Shown: positions 1-5,998, counted from the first letter of the stretch. The stretch: DNA of 5,998 bases from Rhodothermaceae bacterium (GCA_024643915.1 JAHEMB010000257.1:1-5998), one strand, 5' to 3'. Translations and numbers: made by a program. The notes: generated by a model not told the origin, from the sequence alone.

Positions 1-847
1 GGTCCGAATCCCGGTAATCGAACGTCCAGATTTTCTCGCGCGTGTCGGCGTCGAGGATCCAGCCGTAGTCGTAGGCAAACTCGCCCCGCGCCTCACCGAT
101 GGCGTAGACTTCGACTTCCAGGGGCCGGTCGAGGACGAAGCCGGCTTCTTCATAGGCGTCGTCGCGCAGGCCGGTCAGGGAGAGGAAGGTCGTCTCGTTG
201 AAGGCGGCACGCTCCCGTTCGACGGCATCGTGCTCGACGGTTCGCCCGGCGCCACGGACGACGAGCCGGAAGTCGCGGTAGGCGCCGTTCTCGACGAACT
301 CGCCATGATAAACCCGGTCGCCGTAGCGCCGCGCCTCGCGGCTCTCCCGGCCGAAGACCTCGCTCACGGCGTCCTTGATGCGATCCGCGATTTCGCTGGG
401 CTTGTCTTTAGAATAAGAGGATATGCCGGTGCCGGCGTAGGAGGCATAGTAGGCCTCGTAGACCCCGGCCGGCAGGGTGACGTTGCCCTCGAAGGCACGC
501 AGATCCTTGGAGCCGCGCTGCGTGTCGGCGTTGCTGAGCGTCCAGACGACCTCGCGCGTGCGGGCGTCGAGGATCCAGGCGTTGCCGGGCCAGTAGTCCG
601 GTCGGTCGTCCTGCCACAGCTTGTCCCAGAAGTAGTTATTGTTGTCTGTGGATTTGGCGCCGGTGGCCTCCAGATGGAGCGTCTGCCGACTGTCAAGGGC
701 AAAGCTCTCCATGCGAACCTCGCGCGGGGTGAATGCTTCCAGATCGACCAGCGTGCGATCCTGGGCGCGGCTGACGGGGATGCACACGCACGCGATCAAA
801 AGAAAAAGGAGGGTGCGCGCTGCGGGGGAGATGGTGGCGGTGAGCAT
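1..847 (-). CDS. Secreted protein with repeated beta-type module, C-terminus beyond window edge (partial)
   Basis: The minus frame is open from ATG at 847 to the left edge, giving at least 282 residues. An N-terminal export signal is visible: R11, then a hydrophobic run from about L13 to V25, then S-R-A before Q29, which fits signal peptidase I cleavage after A28. A lipobox-like L-I-A-C at 17-20 is a less likely alternative because the hydrophobic run before it is short. The mature protein contains one module twice. Residues about 47-137 carry 'FALD', then W91-I-L-D-A-R-T-R-E with W102, then a 'LPAGVYEAYY' strand. Residues from about 236 carry 'FVLD', then W263-I-L-D-A-D-T-R-E with W274, and continue off the window. 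This resembles beta-sandwich modules I remember from exported proteins of Rhodothermota-like bacteria, but I know no function for them. A helical, charged linker (about 145-170) separates the copies. It follows the 939-1409 gene on the same strand after 91 bases, so they may be co-transcribed. The ribosome site is weak (GAGG-like only). Confidence 0.82.
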   Translation of the reverse strand, partial: MLTATISPAARTLLFLLIACVCIPVSRAQDRTLVDLEAFTPREVRMESFALDSRQTLHLEATGAKSTDNNNYFWDKLWQDDRPDYWPGNAWILDARTREVVWTLSNADTQRGSKDLRAFEGNVTLPAGVYEAYYASYAGTGISSYSKDKPSEIADRIKDAVSEVFGRESREARRYGDRVYHGEFVENGAYRDFRLVVRGAGRTVEHDAVERERAAFNETTFLSLTGLRDDAYEEAGFVLDRPLEVEVYAIGEARGEFAYDYGWILDADTREKIWTFDYRDSD

Positions 848-938
848 GGGGAGGCCTCGTCTTGGGCGGGTGGGAAAAGTAGTCTGCCGCGTTCCTACGG
901 GACGAAGGACTCGATGTATGCAGGCAAAGCGAAACATC

Positions 939-1409
939 TTATTCAGGATAGAGAAAATGCGCCTGGCCGCCGGGGCGGACGAGGACGAAGAACGTCATCG
1001 GCTCGGCGCTGTCGACGCGGGTGTGGTCCTTGGGATAGTCGTCCGTGATACGGATACCTTCCCCCTTGTGCATCGCCGTTTCGTCGCTCAGTTGGAGCGT
1101 CCACTTCGTCTCATCGCCCGCGCGGAGTTGCACCGTCTCGCCGGTTCTCACCCGCCGCGGCCCGGTTACTGCCGCCCCATCGACGAACGCCTGCACGCCG
1201 TCCGGCACCGTCACCTCCCGCCGGTTCTCGCCGAACTGTACGTGCCCCCTTCCCTGGAACCGGACGGTGTGATCCGTCGCCAGCATCAGCCGCCCGCCGT
1301 CCTCGATGGTGAGCCAGAAGGCCTGCGGCGGGGCGCTGTGCCCCACGGCATAGCCAAGGCTGAAAAAGAGCACCGCCAGCAAAAGCAACAGGACCGCGCG
1401 CCGGGACAT
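939..1409 (-). CDS. Small exported or membrane-anchored beta-rich protein of unknown function
   Basis: This is a complete 156-residue frame, ATG at 1409 to TAA at 941-939. The N-terminus (M-S-R-R, then hydrophobic residues 5-22) is either a cleaved signal, perhaps after H-S-A at 24-26, or a single membrane anchor, so the rest lies outside the cytoplasm. The body has alternating hydrophobic and polar residues with many Gly, Val and Thr, as in an all-beta domain. Examples are 'FWLTIEDGGRLML', 'HVQFGENRREVTVPDG' and a closing 'PMTFFVLVRPGGQAHFLY'. No catalytic motif or cysteine is visible, and I do not recognise the family. The start is supported by GGAG (forward 1418-1421) eight bases upstream of the ATG and by the signal sequence following it at once. 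It is the promoter-proximal gene of the minus-strand pair, and both products appear to be exported, so they may act together in the envelope. That is inference from context only. Confidence 0.8.
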   Translation of the reverse strand: MSRRAVLLLLLAVLFFSLGYAVGHSAPPQAFWLTIEDGGRLMLATDHTVRFQGRGHVQFGENRREVTVPDGVQAFVDGAAVTGPRRVRTGETVQLRAGDETKWTLQLSDETAMHKGEGIRITDDYPKDHTRVDSAEPMTFFVLVRPGGQAHFLYPE

Positions 1410-1611
1410 GGCTGAATCTCCGCATTACGAAAGGAAGGGATTCGTTCAGCCCCCTGCGCAAGAGACATGCCAGTAGATGGAAGTGATTGTGATACCGAGG
1501 CTTATGCAAAGCACATCAAAGCGACTGCCCCGACGAGGTGTTCGCTATGGCACATCGCCTGTACGCCAGCGAACACTGCGTTGTACGAGGTAGGGACGTG
1601 TGAACGCATGA
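1410..1611. other. Divergent spacer without a recognisable gene
   Basis: About 200 bases separate the minus-strand pair from the histidine-kinase remnant. An open plus frame begins at 1467 and runs through here, but its product resembles no protein I know, and past about 1660 it reads the kinase DNA in the wrong frame. The stretch should contain the promoter of the minus-strand pair, yet I could not pick out a convincing -35/-10 pair. Its one clear structure is the inverted repeat at 1538-1576. It may also hold scrambled DNA left when the kinase gene lost its front end. Confidence 0.5.
1538..1576. repeat. 9-bp perfect inverted repeat in the divergent spacer
   Basis: GTGTTCGCT at 1538-1546 is exactly complementary to AGCGAACAC at 1568-1576, with 21 bases between them. 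It could be a hairpin in RNA, a pair of operator half-sites or the remnant of a mobile-element end. No T-run follows, so it is not an obvious intrinsic terminator. A short direct repeat TGTACG (1560-1565 and 1582-1587) overlaps it. Its function is unknown. Confidence 0.4.
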
Positions 1612-2055
1612 ACGAGCTTCTGTTTATCGGAGCGTGGACGATCTCAACGATGGGACGCGACGATCTGGATTGCCCCGCCGCAGGAGATCGGGCGCGTGGT
1701 GCTGAACCTGCTCGGCAACGCCTTCGATGCGGTGCAGGAGCAGGCCGCGCGGACCAACGGGTCCTTTACGCCAAAGGTGACGCTAAGCACGCGCCGCCTC
1801 GATGGGCAGGTCGAGATCCGGGTGTGCGACAACGGCCCTGGCATCCCGGCCGCGCAGCAAGCGAGGATCTTCGAGCCATTCTTCACCACCAAGCCGACGG
1901 GGCAGGGCAACACCGGCCTGGGGTTCTCCCTCGCCTACGACGCGGTGGTGCAGGGGCACGGCGGGCGGCTGGCCGTAGAGAGTGAGGAAGGCGAGGGGGC
2001 AACCTTCATTGTGACGTTGCCTGCGCCGAACGAGTGGCACGATCCGAGCGCGTAA
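1612..2055 (+). pseudogene. Remnant of a sensor histidine kinase: HATPase domain only
   Basis: The frame ending at TAA 2053-2055 encodes an almost complete GHKL ATP-binding domain. It has the N box (VLNLLGNAFDAV, from 1699), the G1 box DNGPGIP (1828-1848), the F box FEPFFTTK (1870-1893), the G2 glycine loop GQGNTGLG (1900-1923) and a terminal GEGATF (1990-2007). Kinase-like sequence begins near 'WIAPPQEIGR' (about 1666). Upstream the frame closes at TGA 1609-1611, and the 1612-1665 stretch does not look like a kinase in any frame. The dimerisation/phospho-acceptor domain with its histidine and all sensor domains are therefore missing. The only usual start codon before the domain is GTG 1696, inside the N box, with no good ribosome site. 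In an intact kinase this domain binds ATP and phosphorylates the histidine of the missing domain. All ATP-binding boxes remain intact, so truncation may be recent. A split gene or an assembly join at about 1660 is the alternative. Confidence 0.8.
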
Positions 2056-2177
2056 GGGAGGGACGCCTCGCCGCGCCCTCATTTGCCTCACCGCATGAAA
2101 AGCGCTATCGTGCGATCATCTGGTCCCACACGGCACGGTCAGGGGCCGGCTAACCAAACGAACCTGCTGAGGCGCCC

Positions 2178-2834
2178 TTGAAACGAGCCTACCATCTCGA
2201 CATCCCCCAGACGCTCGAGGAAACCCTCGACCTCCGCCGCACGGCGCTCCTTGTCTACGACATGCAGGTCGGCATCCTCAGCCAACTCCACCATGCCGAA
2301 GGCATCACGGCGCAGGTGCAGCAGGTGCTTGCCGTTGCCCGCGCAGTGCGCCTCCGGACGTTCTTCCTCCGCCACCTGTCCCTCCCGAGGAACCTCATGG
2401 GGACGTTCCAACTCCGGCAGGCGCTGGCCTGGCAACGCAAGGATGCCGTCGAGGACCTCCATCCCTGGTTCCTGCGGGGCTCCGAGGCGCACGCCATCAC
2501 ACCCGAGCTGGCGCCCGAGGCCACCGAAGCGGTCTTCGACAAGATCACGATGTCGGCCTTCGAGGGCACCCCGCTCGATATCGCCCTGCGCGACTGTGGC
2601 GTCCACAGCTTCCTGATCGTTGGTGTGGCGACCGAGATCGGTATCGAACCCACCGTGCGGCAGGGCGCCGACCTCGGGTACATTCCCATCGTGGTGGAGG
2701 ACGCCTGCGGAGCGGGCCACGAAGAGGCCGGGCAGCGTGCCCTCGCGAGCCTGCGGCACATGGGCGATGCGCTCTTCACCACCGTCGATGAAGTGACCGC
2801 GTTGCTGCAAACGAAGGCGGCGAAGACCGCCTGA
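2178..2834 (+). CDS. Isochorismatase-like family protein with glycine in place of the catalytic cysteine
   Basis: This 218-residue protein has the alpha/beta fold of the isochorismatase-like (cysteine hydrolase) superfamily and a length typical of it. The family signature is clear. Strand 1 'TALLVYDMQ' carries the catalytic aspartate D28, 'FDKITMSAF' carries the catalytic lysine K122, and 'LIVGVATEIGIEPTVR' holds the cis-peptide loop (V150-A151) and the nucleophile site. That site, normally cysteine, is G155. The only cysteines, C140 and C177, lie elsewhere. From memory, relatives with 'EIGIEPTVR' exist, so this is probably a natural subfamily rather than a mutation. Such a protein may not use the usual thiol chemistry, and the substrate is unknown. 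It appears cytoplasmic. The start is TTG 2178. An in-frame TAA lies at 2151-2153, no other start codon falls between, and GAGG (2169-2172) sits five bases upstream. It ends 53 bases before the preferred start of the dinucleotide-binding gene that follows. Confidence 0.88.
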   Translation: MKRAYHLDIPQTLEETLDLRRTALLVYDMQVGILSQLHHAEGITAQVQQVLAVARAVRLRTFFLRHLSLPRNLMGTFQLRQALAWQRKDAVEDLHPWFLRGSEAHAITPELAPEATEAVFDKITMSAFEGTPLDIALRDCGVHSFLIVGVATEIGIEPTVRQGADLGYIPIVVEDACGAGHEEAGQRALASLRHMGDALFTTVDEVTALLQTKAAKTA

Positions 2835-2864
2835 CGCCCTGCGCCCGACGGCCCCTTCTTTTGC

Positions 2865-2870
2865 TATACC
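2865..2870 (+). promoter_or_regulatory. Possible extended -10 element
   Basis: TGCTATACC (2862-2870) matches an extended -10 (TG, one base, TATAnn). No -35 match is visible upstream. Transcription from it would begin near 2876-2877, almost exactly at the upstream ATG (2876). If real, the dinucleotide-binding gene could have its own leaderless or nearly leaderless transcript. If this organism uses the Bacteroidota-type promoter consensus, the match means little. Confidence 0.25.
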
Positions 2871-2887
2871 CTTGCATGGTGAACCTC

Positions 2888-3526
2888 ATGAAAGTCGGCG
2901 TTCTGGGATCAGGCGACGTGGCGAAGGCCCTCGCCACCGGTTTCCTCAAGCACGGGCATGAAGCAATGCTCGGCACGCGCGAGCAGGCCAAGCTGGCTGA
3001 TTGGACGGCAAACCACCCCGGCGTGCGTGTCGGCCGTTTCGCGGAGGCGGCTGCCTTTGGCGAGTTGATCGTGCTGGCCGTGAAGGGGACCGCCGCCGAA
3101 AACGCGCTGGCCCTCGCGGGGAAGGAGCACCTGGCCGGCAAGCCCATCATCGATACAACGAACCCCATCGCCGAGGCGCCGCCCGAGAACGGCGTCCTGC
3201 GCTTCTTCACCGATCTGGAGGGGTCCCTGATGGAGCGGTTGCAAGAGGCTTTCCCGGCAGCGCGCTTTGTCAAAGCGTTCAACTCCGTCGGCCACGCGAT
3301 GATGGTGGATCCGCACTACGCAGAGGGCCGCCCCACGATGTTCATCTGCGGCAACGACGAGGCGGCGAAGGTTGTCGTGCGCGGCCTCCTCGACCAGTTC
3401 GGGTGGGAGACAGCGGACATGGGCGGGGCCGAGGCAGCGCGCGCCATCGAGCCCCTTTGCATCCTCTGGTGCATCCCCGGCTTCTTGCGCAACGAGTGGA
3501 CGCATGCCTTTAAGCTGCTGCACTGA
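2888..3526 (+). CDS. NADP-binding oxidoreductase of the F420-dependent NADP reductase (Fno-like) family
   Basis: This 212-residue Rossmann-fold protein belongs to the family of F420H2:NADP+ oxidoreductases (COG2085 type). It begins directly with the dinucleotide-binding turn 'KVGVLGSGDVAKALA' (G7, G9, A12). T30-R31 after the second strand is where this family binds the 2'-phosphate, so NADP(H) is the likely cofactor. Later family motifs are 'IVLAVKG', 'IIDTTNPI' and 'FVKAFNSVGHAMMVDP', which form the rest of the cofactor and substrate cleft. The length is usual. In most bacteria of this type the true electron partner is unproven, and no F420 biosynthesis gene is nearby, so flavin, quinone or another substrate is as likely. 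It is probably cytoplasmic. I prefer ATG 2888 because families start at 'MK(I/V)GVLGSG' and GGTG lies six bases upstream. ATG 2876, four codons earlier, is possible. It may be co-transcribed with the isochorismatase-like gene. Confidence 0.87.
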   Translation: MKVGVLGSGDVAKALATGFLKHGHEAMLGTREQAKLADWTANHPGVRVGRFAEAAAFGELIVLAVKGTAAENALALAGKEHLAGKPIIDTTNPIAEAPPENGVLRFFTDLEGSLMERLQEAFPAARFVKAFNSVGHAMMVDPHYAEGRPTMFICGNDEAAKVVVRGLLDQFGWETADMGGAEAARAIEPLCILWCIPGFLRNEWTHAFKLLH

Positions 3527-3634
3527 GTAGCGCCGCAGCAGCCCAAGATCATCCTACCAGACAATTTCTGAGTATCTTTCAGCAGCGGGCAGCCGCGCGA
3601 TTGCCCTCAACCTCCACACGCCTGCCACGTAGTT

Positions 3635-5584
3635 ATGCTCGATCTGCTCATTGTTCTCGCGTTCGTCGTGTACGCTATCGGGTCGGGGCTGCGCGCCCGG
3701 AGCAAGGCCTCGCAGAACCTGCAAGAGTATTTCCTGGCGGGCAAGACGATTGAGGGCTGGCGGGCCGGCCTCAGCATGGCCGCCACCCAGTTCGCCGCCG
3801 ATACGCCGCTCCTGGTGACCGGCCTCATCGCCACGGGCGGCATCTTCATGCTGTGGCGGCTGTGGATCTACGGGCTGGCGTTCCTGCTGATGGGCTTCGT
3901 CTTCGCCATCGGCTGGCGGCGGGCGGGCGTGCTGACCGACGCCGAGTTCACCGAGGTGCGCTACAGCGGGCAGGGCGTTCTCTCCCTCCGTGTCCTCAAG
4001 GCCGTCTACTACGGCACCGTCATCAACTGCGTGGTGATGGCGATGGTGCTGGTGGCCGCTGTGCGCATCGCCGAGGTGTTTCTGCCCTGGCACGAGTGGA
4101 TCGCGGGTGGCTTCTACAATGCGATGGTGGGGCTGGTGGAGGGCATGGGGCTGGTGAGTGTGTTGGGGCAGAGCGTGCTGGGCTTCGCGCCTGAGATCGC
4201 CGCCACCAACAACTTCATCTCCATCTTCCTCATCCTCGCCTTCACTGCGCTTTACTCGACCACGGGCGGGCTGCGGAGCGTTATAGCCACGGACGTGGTG
4301 CAGTTCGGCTTGGCCATGGTCGGCACGCTCGTCTACGCCTGGATCATCATCGACGCGGCGGGGGGGCTGGCGGGCCTGCCGGGGCGCCTTGTCGAGCTCT
4401 ACGGCACGGTGCAGGCCGATAAGATGCTCTCGTTCGGGCCGCCCGCGAGCGAGGTGCTGTGGCCGTTCCTGGTCATCATCAGCCTGCAATGGTTTTTCCA
4501 GATGAACAGCGACGGGACGGGCTACCTCGCGCAGCGCTCGATGGCCTGCCGTACGGACCGCGACGCGCGGCAAGCGGGCGTCATCTTCGCCTGGATGCAG
4601 ATCCTTTTCCGCAGCCTCATCTGGCTGGCGATTGGCGTGGGGCTGCTCGTCATCTACCCCTTCGCCCTCGAAGACATGGCCGACCCCGGCTTCGCGGCCT
4701 CGCGCGAGATCCTTTTCGTCACGGGTGTCAACGATTACCTGCCGCCCGGCATCCGGGGGCTGATGCTGACGGGCCTGCTGGCCGCCCTCGCCTCTACCAT
4801 CGACACGCACCTCAACTGGGGCGCTTCTTACTGGAGCAACGACATCTACGCCCGCCTCATCAGCCAGCACTGGCGGAAGCGCGAGGCGACGAGCAAAGAA
4901 CTCGTGGTGGTGGCCCGCCTGTCGAACGTGCTCATTCTTTTCATCGCCCTGGCCATCATGGCCAACCTGGGGTCGATCCAGGAGGCGTGGGTGACGTCGC
5001 TGCTGCTGGGGGCGGGGATGGGGTCGGTGCTGGTGATGCGGTGGCTGTGGGAGCGGATCAACCTGTGGTCCGAGGCGGCGGCCATCGTCGTCTCCCTCAT
5101 CACGGCTTACCTGCTGCTGTTCGTCTTTCAGATGGGCGACGACCAGGACTGGCTGCGGCTGAGCATCATGGCGGCGGTCTCCACCATCGCTGCGGTGGGC
5201 GTCACGTTCTTCACCCCCCGCACCGACGACGCCACCCTCCTTGCCTTCTACGAGCGCGTGCGGCCCCTGGGCTTCTGGGGGCGGACGGCCCGGCTGGCCG
5301 GCCACCGGGCGCGCGGCCCCCTCCACGGCCTGACGCTGCGCCTGCGCGCCACCCTCCTGACAGCGGGCTCGCTCTTCTTCCTCCTCATCGGCTGCGGCCG
5401 CCTGATGCTGGCTGCCCCGGACGCCTCGGCCCTCGTCACGTGGGGCTTCATCATTGCCGGCCTCGCTCTCATCCCGCTCTGGTGGAAGGACGCCTTCGTC
5501 AAGGAGGAGCTGAAGGTGGACCGCTCCCTGCCTACGCCCGAGGAGGCGCGGGTGGAGGAGGAAGGAATGAAGAATGTCGAATGA
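3635..5584 (+). CDS. Sodium:solute symporter (SSS family)
   Basis: This 649-residue inner-membrane protein is rich in hydrophobic helices. It should couple uptake of a small solute to sodium; family substrates include sugars, amino acids, organic acids and vitamins, and sequence alone does not tell which. Family marks in order are 'LQEYFLAGK' (29-37), 'MAATQFAADTP' at the first core helix (48-58), 'LTDAEFTEVRYSG' (100-112) and the signature 'GGLRSVIATDVVQ' (211-223). Next come 'GYLAQRSMACRTDRDA' (296-311) and the eighth-core-helix stretch 'LASTIDTHLN' (385-394), whose S387-T388 match the sodium-site Ser/Thr residues. A family-typical 'FYERVRPLGFWG' (538-549) precedes two more helices and a charged tail. 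ATG 3635 is the only start codon after the in-frame TGA at 3569-3571, although no ribosome site stands out. The gene lies 108 bases downstream of the dinucleotide-binding gene and may have its own promoter. Oddity: the last residues (about 645-649) and stop are encoded by an intergenic repeat. Confidence 0.93.
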   Translation: MLDLLIVLAFVVYAIGSGLRARSKASQNLQEYFLAGKTIEGWRAGLSMAATQFAADTPLLVTGLIATGGIFMLWRLWIYGLAFLLMGFVFAIGWRRAGVLTDAEFTEVRYSGQGVLSLRVLKAVYYGTVINCVVMAMVLVAAVRIAEVFLPWHEWIAGGFYNAMVGLVEGMGLVSVLGQSVLGFAPEIAATNNFISIFLILAFTALYSTTGGLRSVIATDVVQFGLAMVGTLVYAWIIIDAAGGLAGLPGRLVELYGTVQADKMLSFGPPASEVLWPFLVIISLQWFFQMNSDGTGYLAQRSMACRTDRDARQAGVIFAWMQILFRSLIWLAIGVGLLVIYPFALEDMADPGFAASREILFVTGVNDYLPPGIRGLMLTGLLAALASTIDTHLNWGASYWSNDIYARLISQHWRKREATSKELVVVARLSNVLILFIALAIMANLGSIQEAWVTSLLLGAGMGSVLVMRWLWERINLWSEAAAIVVSLITAYLLLFVFQMGDDQDWLRLSIMAAVSTIAAVGVTFFTPRTDDATLLAFYERVRPLGFWGRTARLAGHRARGPLHGLTLRLRATLLTAGSLFFLLIGCGRLMLAAPDASALVTWGFIIAGLALIPLWWKDAFVKEELKVDRSLPTPEEARVEEEGMKNVE

Positions 5585-5673
5585 TGAATGGAGCATGTTG
5601 AAGGATCTGGCTCTGTGTTCAAGGGAGGAGGCTCCTTCAACAATCATCAATCCCTATTCGTCATTCTGCATTC
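5565..5673. repeat. Imperfect inverted repeat that overlaps the symporter stop
   Basis: The outer arms are GAATGAAGAATGTCGAAT (5565-5582) and ATTCGTCATTCTGCATTC (5656-5673), complementary at 16 of 18 positions. Nested inside is a perfect 10-bp pair, TGTTGAAGGA (5596-5605) and TCCTTCAACA (5633-5642), around a 27-base loop. The left part is a run of GAATG units, a kind of filler seen between genes in many environmental genomes. Transcribed, it would fold into a long stem that could stop or protect the symporter message, but no strong T-run follows the inner stem. Confidence 0.65.
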
Positions 5674-5771
5674 AAACGACCTATGGAAGCACCGGCCCGC
5701 AAGCTTGCTTTCAGCAGGCAGGCTTTCTATTCTTTCTGCTGTTGAGACGGTTGAATTGAGATTCCCCTTGA
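5674..5771. other. Non-coding spacer within the repeat island
   Basis: This stretch is visibly less GC-rich than the genes. It has the 10-bp palindrome GCAAGCTTGC (5699-5708), a direct repeat GCTTTC (5707-5712, 5722-5727) and a weak stem CAGCAG/CTGCTG (5712-5717, 5736-5741). Short open frames here (for example 5574-5759) look like translated repeat and I do not call them genes. Confidence 0.4.
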
Positions 5772-5914
5772 CCCTTCTTGTCATTCCCGCGCAGGCGGAC
5801 ACGAGGGCGAAGCCCGACTGACGCAAGTAAATCCAGTACGGATGTCAGAAAACTGATCTCTGGATTCCTGCGGTAATCTTCGATTTCCCGCCTGCGCGGG
5901 GAAGACTAAGAGGG
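5772..5914. repeat. Inverted-repeat element with 'ATTCCCGC' type ends
   Basis: The left arm, 5772-5799, is matched by an imperfect complementary arm at 5887-5914. Their core is perfect over 13 bp: CCCGCGCAGGCGG (5786-5798) and CCGCCTGCGCGGG (5888-5900). Each core can also fold on itself (CCGC-GCAG-GCGG). The 87 bases between hold smaller hairpins: GGGC-GAA-GCCC (5805-5815), AATCCAG/CTGGATT (5830-5836, 5860-5866) and TCAG/CTGA (5845-5856). The pattern resembles the common bacterial intergenic repeat with ends like TCATTCCCGC and an inner CTGGATTCC, possibly a REP- or MITE-like unit. No coding potential is seen. After it, 5915-5998 holds nothing I can name with confidence. Confidence 0.6.
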
Positions 5915-5998
5915 AGAGGCGGGGGCATTTTGAAAGGGATTATCTGTTTGGCACCGATACATTCTTGTTGTGATACGATATGACGCTGATCCCGAAGC

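Noticed and set aside
230..1415. Plus-strand open frames at 230-1048 and 639-1415
   Set aside because: They lie antisense to the two exported-protein genes, whose minus frames have signal sequences and repeated motifs. The plus products look compositional and lack any known motif.
1467..1985. A 172-codon plus frame overlapping the kinase remnant
   Set aside because: Beyond about 1660 it reads the HATPase DNA out of frame, and its first part resembles nothing I know. A programmed frameshift joining it to the kinase frame was considered, but the upstream part is not kinase-like and no slippery site is evident.
2139..2810. Minus-strand open frame opposite the isochorismatase-like gene
   Set aside because: It is an antisense shadow. 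The plus strand has the full set of family motifs.
4459..5601. A 380-codon plus frame inside the symporter gene
   Set aside because: It is an out-of-frame reading of the symporter, dominated by Arg, Gly, Pro, Ala and His, with no membrane helices or family motifs.
3554..5650. A 698-codon minus-strand open frame opposite the symporter
   Set aside because: Its product is low-complexity (rich in His, Arg, Gln, Asp, Pro) with no family resemblance, and its N-terminus reads through the intergenic repeat. It is what the antisense of a GC-rich membrane-protein gene gives. The plus frame has clear SSS motifs.
5574..5821. Short plus-strand frames in the 3' region
   Set aside because: They translate the intergenic repeats, lack a ribosome site and show no known motif.
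5948..5998. Possible promoter (TTGGCA 5948-5953, TGATAC 5971-5976, 17-base spacer) and an ATG at 5980
   Set aside because: The -10 match is modest, the ATG would sit only three bases past it, no ribosome site is seen and only six codons remain in the window. It could be the start of the next gene but cannot be supported here.
1..5998. A new multi-gene defence, toxin-antitoxin or biosynthetic system
   Set aside because: The genes present are two unknown exported proteins, a kinase remnant, two small enzymes and a transporter. Nothing links them as one system beyond nearness. No nuclease, transposase, toxin-antitoxin pair, CRISPR repeat or reverse transcriptase motif was found on either strand.

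Overview
The window is about 6 kb of GC-rich bacterial chromosome. It looks like an ordinary accessory or housekeeping stretch with some local decay and an intergenic repeat island. The strong third-position GC bias, a sodium:solute symporter of a type known from Bacteroidota, Rhodothermota and planctomycete-like bacteria, and an exported protein with repeated 'GWILDA-T-E-(V/I)W' modules suggest an environmental high-GC Gram-negative, perhaps Rhodothermota or a relative. That placement is inference; no marker gene is present.

Positions 1-1409 hold two exported proteins of unknown function on the minus strand, probably one operon read right to left. The upstream gene (1409-939) encodes a 156-residue anchored or secreted beta-rich protein. 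The downstream gene (847 to beyond the left edge) encodes a secreted protein in which the same beta-type module occurs at least twice.

Positions 1410-2177 are a decayed zone: a gene-poor divergent spacer with a 9-bp inverted repeat, then the orphan ATP-binding (HATPase) end of a sensor histidine kinase that has lost its 5' part.

Positions 2178-3526 hold two small plus-strand enzymes. The first is an isochorismatase-like alpha/beta hydrolase whose nucleophilic cysteine position is glycine. The second is a Rossmann-fold NADP-binding protein of the F420-dependent NADP oxidoreductase family. They sit about 50 bases apart and may be co-transcribed, though an extended -10-like sequence lies just before the second.

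Positions 3635-5584 hold a full-length sodium:solute symporter (SSS family). Its last codons and stop lie inside an imperfect inverted repeat that opens a non-coding repeat island (5565 to about 5914). The last 84 bases hold no certain feature.

No RNA gene, CRISPR array, intact mobile element or clearly new multi-gene system is visible. The points most worth following are the Cys-to-Gly hydrolase, the repeat that supplies the symporter's stop codon, the histidine-kinase remnant and the duplicated module in the exported protein.
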